Source of the DNA: JBDLSY01 sp041170585
GTDB lineage: Bacteria; Pseudomonadota; Gammaproteobacteria; Burkholderiales; Burkholderiaceae_C
Direction of reading: 5' to 3'
NCBI GenBank assembly: GCA_041170585.1
Contig: JBEDNN010000042.1
Location: forward strand, 1-6,275
DNA length: 6,275 nt
In this document: piece by piece, positions 1 to 4,818 of the stretch
How the letters are laid out: each line of letters opens with the position of its first letter
How positions within the stretch are numbered: position 1 is the stretch's first letter
Notes under the pieces: model-generated
Told to the model about the DNA's origin: nothing
What the model saw: the letters and a program-made list of their open reading frames with translations, nothing else
Databases searched by the model: none
Program-made: the position numbers and the translations under genes

Positions 1-128
1 ACTATTCAATAAATTCTAACCCTTCAAATAGAGTATTTAGTGAAGCTGAACTACGTGCAAAGTTTGATGCTTTACCTAAGGTAGTACTTAGTGAAGCTGA
101 AGCACGTGCAAGGCTTAATGCAATTTAA
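1..128 (+). CDS. C-terminal end of an unidentified protein with a 17-residue repeat (partial, 5' end off window)
   Basis: One frame, with codons starting at base 3, stays open from the window edge to TAA at 126-128 and gives 41 residues; the other two + frames hit stops within the first 20 bases. The visible tail contains two copies of a Ser-Glu-Ala-Glu-x-Arg-Ala-(Lys/Arg) unit starting 17 residues apart, joined by a short Asp-Ala-Leu-Pro-Lys-Val-Val stretch. The charged, Ala-rich units look helical. The repeat period is an exact number of codons and several differences change the residue conservatively (Lys/Arg, Phe/Leu), which supports real coding. I do not recognise the family, and no function can be given from so short a tail. 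No strong terminator follows it directly. Confidence 0.6.
   Translation, partial: YSINSNPSNRVFSEAELRAKFDALPKVVLSEAEARARLNAI
37..122 (+). repeat. Two direct repeats of about 35 bp at 51-bp spacing
   Basis: Bases 37-71 and 88-122 are near copies: both begin TTAGTGAAGCTGAA and continue through xxACGTGCAA. The offset is 51 bp, or 17 codons, so the repeat lies in frame in the partial coding region ending at 128. The second copy ends just before the stop codon. More copies could lie upstream of the window. Confidence 0.8.
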
Positions 129-341
129 ATGTGTTACAAGATTAGTATTAAACTAATAACTATTGTCTAATATAGACTAATGTTAAAATTCTCACTTAAA
201 TAATTTAGTAATAAAAAGTAATGCTGTTTAATTTATTACTGCCAACAAAAAAATAGCCTTTAAAATCAGTATTTTTTTAATGACTACTGTCGTTAAATTG
301 ACCAAATAGTATTAATTAAATTTTGTGATTGAGATACATTT
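129..341. other. AT-rich intergenic spacer with weak hairpins
   Basis: This 213-bp spacer has no credible gene. It holds three small inverted repeats. ATTAGT at 141-146 pairs with ACTAAT at 152-157 across a 5-nt loop. GTCTA at 165-169 pairs with TAGAC at 173-177 across a 3-nt loop. An all-A/T 9-bp stem pairs 247-255 with 270-278 across 14 nt. None has a GC-rich stem followed by a clean T tract. The last ends in seven T and could terminate the upstream gene weakly. An 11-codon ATG reading frame near 222 has no ribosome binding site and is not called. Confidence 0.5.
298..326 (+). promoter_or_regulatory. Weak candidate promoter for pbpG
   Basis: TTGACC at 298-303 matches five of six -35 consensus bases. 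At 17-bp spacing the -10 position is TTTTGT (321-326), which is a poor match; the surrounding A/T-rich bases give no better hexamer at standard spacing. The start codon at 342 is only about 10 bases past the implied transcription start, so the leader would be very short. Treat as tentative. Confidence 0.2.
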
Positions 342-1535
342 ATGCGCTTTCTATGCCATTTATCATCGCGTTTGTTAAGCCAAACTTTTTTTGTAATACT
401 CGTATTAGTATTGAGTAACGGCACAACTGATGCAAAAAATTATCTTGAGCATTCTAAAAAAGATTTTATTGTTGTGAAAACTAAACATTCAATTAAAATT
501 GAACCTAAATCTACAAAAGTGGGACGGGTAATTAAAAAAAAATTAAATAATACTAATATTATTACTAAAAACAATAATAACCAAAATAGTCAGCTTAATC
601 GTTTGAGTTCAAAAAAAAGATTTCCCAGCTTAAAAACATCATTAAATGATACCTACTATCCCAGTACTACCCGTTACAAAACGATACCTTATACTGTTAC
701 AAAATCACCGTCCTCAAGTGCAGGTGTGTTGGCGGGTTTACGCGATACGCCAGACCCTTTATCCCTAAAATCATCTGTTGCATTCGTGGTAGATGTAAAA
801 ACTGGCGAAGTATTATTAGATAAAAATAGCTCAACTGCTTTACCTATTGCCTCAATTACTAAATTAATGACGGCTTTAGTTGTAATGGATTCACACCAAG
901 ATTTAGATGAGATATTAACAATTGAAGAACCTGATTTACAGTTAGAAAAACAAGTACGCTCACGTTTAGGATTGGGTATTCAGTTGCGTCGCCGCGAAGC
1001 ACTGCACTTAGCGTTAATGTCAAGTGAAAACCGTGCTGCCAATATGCTAACTCGCTATTATCCGGGTGGTAAATCGGCATTTGTTGATGCAATGAATCAC
1101 AAAGCAAGGCAATTGGGCATGAATCAAAGCTATTTTGTTGAAGGAACTGGGTTAGCCAGTGCTAATATGGCGTCCGCACAAGATTTAATTAAACTAATGA
1201 AAGCCGCTAGTAAGCATTCATTAATCCGTGATTTGTCTACTCAATCCAGTTTAACGCTAACCGGAGAAATGGGCCAGCTACTCTCTTTTCATAGTACTAA
1301 CCGTTTAGTTAATAATCCTGAATGGACTGTTTTACTACAAAAAACTGGTTTTATTAATGCTGCGGGGCAATGCTTAGTGATGCACGCACTCATAGATGGG
1401 CGTTCAGTCATGATGGTACTTCTTGATTCTGCGGGTAAGCTGTCGCGTATTAATGATGCGGCTAGGATTCGTTCGTGGCTATTAACACAAGCGGCTAATG
1501 ATGCATCAACTTTGCCTTATCCTTATCCTAGTTAA
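342..1535 (+). CDS. pbpG: Periplasmic D-alanyl-D-alanine endopeptidase, PBP7/8 type (peptidase family S11)
   Basis: This 397-residue penicillin-binding protein should cut D-Ala-meso-diaminopimelate cross-links in peptidoglycan. Residues 1-31 form a signal peptide (Arg near the start, hydrophobic FFVILVLVL core, likely cut after TDA). Residues 32-135 are a Lys/Asn/Ser/Thr-rich, probably disordered linker that makes the protein longer than E. coli PBP7 (about 310 residues). The catalytic domain starts near 140 (DPLSLKSSVAFVVD) and has all three active-site motifs: S171-I-T-K174, S228-E-N230 and K334-T-G336. The stretches SSENRAANML, YPGGKSAFVDAMN and KTGFINAAGQCLVM match PbpG rather than PBP5. 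It lacks the extra C-terminal domain of PBP5. The ATG start fits the signal peptide; a weak TGAGA lies 8 nt upstream. The 3' end overlaps the convergent M61 gene by 8 bp. Confidence 0.93.
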   Translation: MRFLCHLSSRLLSQTFFVILVLVLSNGTTDAKNYLEHSKKDFIVVKTKHSIKIEPKSTKVGRVIKKKLNNTNIITKNNNNQNSQLNRLSSKKRFPSLKTSLNDTYYPSTTRYKTIPYTVTKSPSSSAGVLAGLRDTPDPLSLKSSVAFVVDVKTGEVLLDKNSSTALPIASITKLMTALVVMDSHQDLDEILTIEEPDLQLEKQVRSRLGLGIQLRRREALHLALMSSENRAANMLTRYYPGGKSAFVDAMNHKARQLGMNQSYFVEGTGLASANMASAQDLIKLMKAASKHSLIRDLSTQSSLTLTGEMGQLLSFHSTNRLVNNPEWTVLLQKTGFINAAGQCLVMHALIDGRSVMMVLLDSAGKLSRINDAARIRSWLLTQAANDASTLPYPYPS

Positions 1536-3501
1536 TAGTTTTTTGAGTTGCTTGTAACCATTCAGTCAAGCAAGTAGGCATTGCTTTTTTTAGACTTAAT
1601 TTAACTTGTGTTGTGGGTGAACCGTCCAAAGTAATGTATGTATCAATTAATTCATCACGTCGCCAAGCTAACGCATGAACAGTTTTTCCAGCGGGCAATC
1701 GCATTAAGATTATAGGTAAACTAGTAGGTGTAACCCGTAGTTTATCCAGTGAAATTAAGCAATCACCACCTGATAAACCTGCTTTGTGTGCCGCTTCATG
1801 GGTGTATACGCTGGTCAAACACACTTCCTGACCCACGTATTTTATATTAGCACCTAAACTGGCAGACTTTGACAAGGCTGTTTTTGTCCAATTTATTCCA
1901 AACTGCTCTATTAACGCTTGTAGCGGTATATCGGCAGCAACTTGCGTCAGTGATTCAATTAAACCCTCTAAATTTAGCCCCGTTGCTGCATTGAATGTTG
2001 CGTAGACATCAGCTAAAGTAACGCCAATTTTCTGATTATTATCAGTTTTATAAAAATTATTTCCAAAACGCTGCCAAAACAATCGCATAACATCGTCTAA
2101 ACTTTTTGCTTGTATTGCTATACCGTTTTCTGTGTTAATAATACGGGTATGTAAGCGAATATATAAATCTAAATACAAGGCAATTAAACTGCCTTGTGTA
2201 TAGTAGTTACTGTCTACATTGGGACTATTTGCGTCAGGATTATAGTATTTAACCCATGCATTAAAGCTAGCATCAGCGACACTTTGAGACAAGCGTGCTT
2301 GGGTACGTAAAACACTACTAATTGTTTTAGATACGATGTCTAAATACTCTTGGGGTGTAATAACACTGGCACGTACCAACATTAAATCATCGTAATAAGC
2401 CGTAAACCCTTCAAATAACCATAATAAAGACGTATAGTTTTCTTGTATTAAATCATAATTAACAAAATTAGCGGGTTTAATCCGTTTAATTAGCCATGTA
2501 TGAAAATATTCATGGCTAATTAAACCTAAATATTGTTGATAACCAACGCTTAAATTATTGCCTTCATCTAAACTATTAGGTAAATCGCTACGTTTACAAA
2601 TAAGTGCCGTACTGGCTCGATGCTCTAGCCCACCATAACCATCACCTACTGCCTGTGTCATAAATGTATAGTGTGCTTGAGCGTCAGAATCTAAAAAAGG
2701 TGCATGGTGAGTATTAGGGTCAAATAAGGCCATTTGTGCTGTACAAATGGCTTGTGTATCCCGTATCAAACGGGGCATATCTAAATTAGACACATGACCA
2801 ACAACTGCAATAATATGCAGTGTATTATTGATTTTAAAATCACCCCATTGTATTAAATGCTTGGGTGCAAGATAGACAGGATAATCAATTAACGCATCAT
2901 AATTAACTGCATAGTATTCCCCAAAATGCCTTGCTAAAGTATCATGATAACGTGGCAAACTGGTGATTACTTGCCAATTCTCTGGTTGAATACGTTGCTG
3001 GTTGTACGGGTCGCTGCAAGGCGGAAACAATATTACATGACAAGGCTGATTTTCTTGTCCTTTGACGGCTAAACATAAACTTGAAAAGTTTATTAAAGCA
3101 CAATATTCATCTAAATAAATCGTTCGTACAGATAAATCATAAGCATAAATATAGCAAGTTACTGTTAAATTAATATCAGTATGAGTATTGGTATTAATAT
3201 TGGTATCTGTATCCACTAAACAAGGTTCAGCTTGCCAGCTGTGTTTGTCTAGTTGTTTTAAATTGATAATATTTTTATTTTGAGATTGATTCAATTGATT
3301 ATGGTAATACGCCTGAATTTGCGTAATATTTTTAGCAAACTCACGGATTTTATAACTACCAGGAATCCAAGCAGGCATATACACTATTTGACCCAGCGGA
3401 TTTGGGTGGGCGATATTCAAAATGACTTTGAATAAATGTGCGGCAGGATCAATAGGAATAATGCTGTAGGTGATAGCGTGAGATGTTAAGTCAATGCTCA
3501 T
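1528..3501 (-). CDS. M61-family metallopeptidase with C-terminal PDZ domain (glycyl aminopeptidase-like)
   Basis: This is a zinc-dependent M61 peptidase of 657 residues from the ATG at 3501, close to the usual family length. Numbering from that ATG, the N-terminal beta-rich domain carries the family signature PAWIPGSYKIREF (about 43-55). GYGGLEHRAST lies at about 288-298. The zinc site is H330-E331-Y-F-H334 in SHEYFHTWLIKRIKP, with the third ligand probably E364 in LFEGFTAYYDD. A PDZ segment spans about 550-625, including AGLSGGDCLISLD. No signal peptide is present, so it is probably cytoplasmic. Known members prefer N-terminal Gly or Ala; the substrate here is unknown. The frame extends to a TTG at 3555, but the family N-terminus fits the ATG (MSID...YSIIPIDPAAHLFKV) and a perfect TATAAT lies inside the extension, so I reject the TTG. 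Convergent with pbpG, divergent from the ferredoxin gene. Confidence 0.92.
   Translation of the reverse strand: MSIDLTSHAITYSIIPIDPAAHLFKVILNIAHPNPLGQIVYMPAWIPGSYKIREFAKNITQIQAYYHNQLNQSQNKNIINLKQLDKHSWQAEPCLVDTDTNINTNTHTDINLTVTCYIYAYDLSVRTIYLDEYCALINFSSLCLAVKGQENQPCHVILFPPCSDPYNQQRIQPENWQVITSLPRYHDTLARHFGEYYAVNYDALIDYPVYLAPKHLIQWGDFKINNTLHIIAVVGHVSNLDMPRLIRDTQAICTAQMALFDPNTHHAPFLDSDAQAHYTFMTQAVGDGYGGLEHRASTALICKRSDLPNSLDEGNNLSVGYQQYLGLISHEYFHTWLIKRIKPANFVNYDLIQENYTSLLWLFEGFTAYYDDLMLVRASVITPQEYLDIVSKTISSVLRTQARLSQSVADASFNAWVKYYNPDANSPNVDSNYYTQGSLIALYLDLYIRLHTRIINTENGIAIQAKSLDDVMRLFWQRFGNNFYKTDNNQKIGVTLADVYATFNAATGLNLEGLIESLTQVAADIPLQALIEQFGINWTKTALSKSASLGANIKYVGQEVCLTSVYTHEAAHKAGLSGGDCLISLDKLRVTPTSLPIILMRLPAGKTVHALAWRRDELIDTYITLDGSPTTQVKLSLKKAMPTCLTEWLQATQKTIN
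1568..1591 (+). terminator. Weak terminator-like hairpin for pbpG, inside the M61 3' end
   Basis: AAGCAA (1568-1573) pairs with TTGCTT (1581-1586) across a 7-nt loop and runs into seven T (1585-1591), 33 nt past the pbpG stop. The stem has only two G-C pairs. An upstream TTGCTTG (1548-1554) can pair with CAAGCAA (1567-1573) instead, which would prevent the terminator hairpin. The sequence also codes for the last residues of M61 on the other strand, so it may be coincidental. Confidence 0.35.
3169..3213 (-). repeat. Hexanucleotide repeat coding for a (D/N/H)-(T/I) dipeptide run in M61
   Basis: On the coding strand this is a degenerate run of 6-bp units of the form (G/A/C)A(T/C)A(C/T)x. It encodes D-T-D-T-N-I-N-T-N-T-H-T-D-I-N, residues 97-111 of M61. 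It falls in a loop of the N-terminal domain just before a strand (LTVTCYIYAYD), far from the zinc site. The unit length is a multiple of three, so gain or loss of copies keeps the frame. Confidence 0.7.
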
Positions 3502-3540
3502 ATTAATGCTTATAAAAATAAAGTATTGTTGTAAAGCGAT

Positions 3541-3569
3541 ATTATATTTAATCAATATTCGCGGTAAAA
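3541..3569 (-). promoter_or_regulatory. Candidate promoter of the M61 gene (perfect -10)
   Basis: The minus strand reads TATAAT at 3546-3541, an exact -10 hexamer. At 17-bp spacing the -35 position (3569-3564) reads TTTTAC, a poor match, so an activator may be needed. Transcription would begin near 3534, leaving a leader of about 33 nt before the ATG at 3501. This position excludes the TTG at 3555 as a start for transcripts from this promoter. Confidence 0.4.
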
Positions 3570-3598
3570 TAACAGGCTTTTATTATGCAATTTTACCG
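3562..3598. promoter_or_regulatory. Inverted repeat in the divergent M61/ferredoxin control region, possible operator
   Basis: CGGTAAAAT (3562-3570) and ATTTTACCG (3590-3598) are a perfect 9-bp inverted repeat with a 19-bp spacer. Extending both arms by two bases gives 10 of 11 matched. The left arm covers the expected -35 of the M61 promoter; the right arm covers the expected start of the ferredoxin transcript. That placement suits a dimeric regulator acting on both genes. I do not recognise the half-site. Confidence 0.4.
3581..3586 (+). promoter_or_regulatory. Candidate -10 of the ferredoxin gene
   Basis: TATTAT lies in the spacer of the inverted repeat and matches five of six -10 bases. 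Transcription would start near 3593, about 20 nt before the ATG at 3613. At 17-bp spacing the -35 position (3558-3563, TTCGCG) is poor. The same promoter could serve the hydrolase and carboxypeptidase genes downstream. Confidence 0.3.
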
Positions 3599-3612
3599 TG
3601 CAGTATAGTGAT

Positions 3613-4020
3613 ATGACTAAAATAATTAACTCTGTTTGTGGTGATTCTACAGGTTATGTAGAACCTACTCAATTAACAAGCGATGTATACAAATACCACG
3701 TGTTTTTTTGTCTTAATACACGTGAATCTATGAACGGTGAACCTACACGGCAATGCTGCGGCGGTGAAGCTGCGACAAGTGCACATCAACATGCTAAACA
3801 CCGTATTAAACAGCTTGGTTTGAACAAAATAGGTCAGGTGCGTATCAATCAAGCGGGGTGTTTAGAACGTTGCGAACAAGGCCCTTGTTTAGTGATTTAC
3901 CCACAAGGTACTTGGTACACATATCTTGATAATAGCGATATTGACACCATTATTGATACGCATATTTTGAACGGATTTGTTGCAAAACAATTAGAACTCT
4001 CAAGCCCCGTAGCAACATAA
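3613..4020 (+). CDS. Thioredoxin-like [2Fe-2S] ferredoxin
   Basis: A small cytoplasmic iron-sulfur protein of 135 residues from the ATG at 3613. The core HVFFCLNTRE, then CCGG, then VRINQAGCLERCEQGPCLVIYPQGTWYTY is typical of proteobacterial thioredoxin-like (2Fe-2S) ferredoxins. Numbering from the ATG, likely cluster ligands are C33, C48 or C49, C83 and C87; C92 is an additional cysteine. About 27 residues precede the core, including C9, which makes it longer than the roughly 100-residue homologues I remember. Its electron partner is unknown. The frame also contains a GTG at 3598 adding five residues, but that codon lies in the inverted repeat and, with the proposed start site, leaves almost no leader, so I prefer the ATG. 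Neither has a strong ribosome binding site. Likely the first gene of a unit with the hydrolase and carboxypeptidase. Confidence 0.88.
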   Translation: MTKIINSVCGDSTGYVEPTQLTSDVYKYHVFFCLNTRESMNGEPTRQCCGGEAATSAHQHAKHRIKQLGLNKIGQVRINQAGCLERCEQGPCLVIYPQGTWYTYLDNSDIDTIIDTHILNGFVAKQLELSSPVAT

Positions 4021-4059
4021 CACATCTACAATCACAGACTCACTAACTTTATATATTTT

Positions 4060-4154
4060 ATAGATTGTTATTATTGTTATTATTATTTTATTATCTTTAT
4101 ATATTCTTACTCTCCTATTATTTATTTTTATTATTTTTATTATTTATTATTCTT
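4060..4154 (+). other. U/A-rich low-complexity leader before the hydrolase gene
   Basis: The 134-nt gap after the ferredoxin stop becomes a run of degenerate TTA, TTTA and TTTTA units. From 4077 to 4156 the + strand has no G at all. There is no purine-rich ribosome binding site before the ATG at 4155. A TTG at 4065 is in frame, but the 30 residues it would add are almost all Leu, Phe, Tyr and Ile because of the T content, and the hydrolase family has no such segment, so the tract is best read as an untranslated leader. No GC-rich terminator hairpin separates the two genes. Confidence 0.65.
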
Positions 4155-4814
4155 ATGAGCAAAACTAAACAATTAATTACGGGGCCTTGTGGTAATTTAG
4201 AAATTGAACTTGATATGCCGCCTGCTTCATCACCATGGGTAGACTCACCCCGTGCTTTGGCTTTAATTGCACACCCACATCCTTTGCGTGGTGGTGATAT
4301 GGATAATAAAGTTACAACAACATTGTCACGCATTTGTGCTGGGTTAGGATGTGCCTCTATTCGCTTTAATTACCGTGGCGTACACAACAGCGAAGGGGTT
4401 TATGATGCTAGTATAGGCGAAGCTGAAGATGCCGCTACTGCTTTAACTTGGTTACAACACCATATTCCTGGTGGCGAACGTCTATCTATTTTATTAGGTG
4501 GTTTTTCGTTCGGTACAGCGGTTGCTGCACGTTTGGCATTAACTTTGCCTGAAGATAGGTTGTTAGGTATGGTATTGGCTGGTGCTGCTGTACCACGGTT
4601 TGCACAAGTAAACGTCAATACCAACCTTACTATGATGATTCATGGCGAGTTAGATGAAACAATGCCATTGTCTGAAATTATGGAATGGACTCGTCCGCAA
4701 AATTTACCCATTACTATTGTGCCACACGCGGATCATTTTTTTCATCGTCAATTAGTCCCTTTAAAAAAATTAGCAACGCGGCATTATGATATGGCTTTAA
4801 ATCAAATGTTGTAA
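4155..4814 (+). CDS. Small alpha/beta hydrolase, COG2945 type
   Basis: A 219-residue serine hydrolase, probably cytoplasmic, of unknown substrate. The fold is clear: strand LALIAHPHPLRGGDMDNKV (about 35-53, with an oxyanion-type HPHP), then IRFNYRGVHNSEGVYD, then the nucleophile elbow G116-F-S118-F-G120, then MIHGELDETMP with likely acid D167, and HADHFFH with likely base H194. This order and the HPHP...RFNYRGVG-like segment match the COG2945 group of small esterase-like hydrolases, which lack a lid domain. The ATG at 4155 matches the family N-terminus; the upstream in-frame TTG at 4065 is rejected. No Shine-Dalgarno is visible. The stop is 4 nt before the carboxypeptidase start, pointing to co-transcription and possibly translational coupling. 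Confidence 0.88.
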   Translation: MSKTKQLITGPCGNLEIELDMPPASSPWVDSPRALALIAHPHPLRGGDMDNKVTTTLSRICAGLGCASIRFNYRGVHNSEGVYDASIGEAEDAATALTWLQHHIPGGERLSILLGGFSFGTAVAARLALTLPEDRLLGMVLAGAAVPRFAQVNVNTNLTMMIHGELDETMPLSEIMEWTRPQNLPITIVPHADHFFHRQLVPLKKLATRHYDMALNQML

Positions 4815-4818
4815 TATT

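Noticed and set aside
141..177. Two small hairpins after the partial gene as a terminator
   Set aside because: Stems are only 5-6 bp, A/T-rich, and lack a following T tract.
222..257. 11-codon frame in the spacer before pbpG
   Set aside because: Very short, no ribosome binding site, no sign of a regulatory leader such as repeated codons for one amino acid.
859..1107. 82-codon minus-strand open frame inside pbpG
   Set aside because: It lies wholly opposite the catalytic domain of a well-supported gene and has no recognisable motif.
3502..3555. Extended M61 N-terminus from TTG at 3555
   Set aside because: The added 18 residues do not resemble the family, and the perfect -10 at 3541-3546 lies within them.
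3585..3608. ATG at 3585 as a start or a leader peptide before the ferredoxin
   Set aside because: It is out of frame with the ferredoxin and stops after seven codons, with no ribosome binding site.
4065..4154. N-terminal 30-residue hydrophobic extension of the hydrolase from TTG at 4065, as if a membrane anchor
   Set aside because: The residues follow simply from the T-rich tract, there is no charged residue to orient a membrane helix, and the family N-terminus fits the ATG at 4155.
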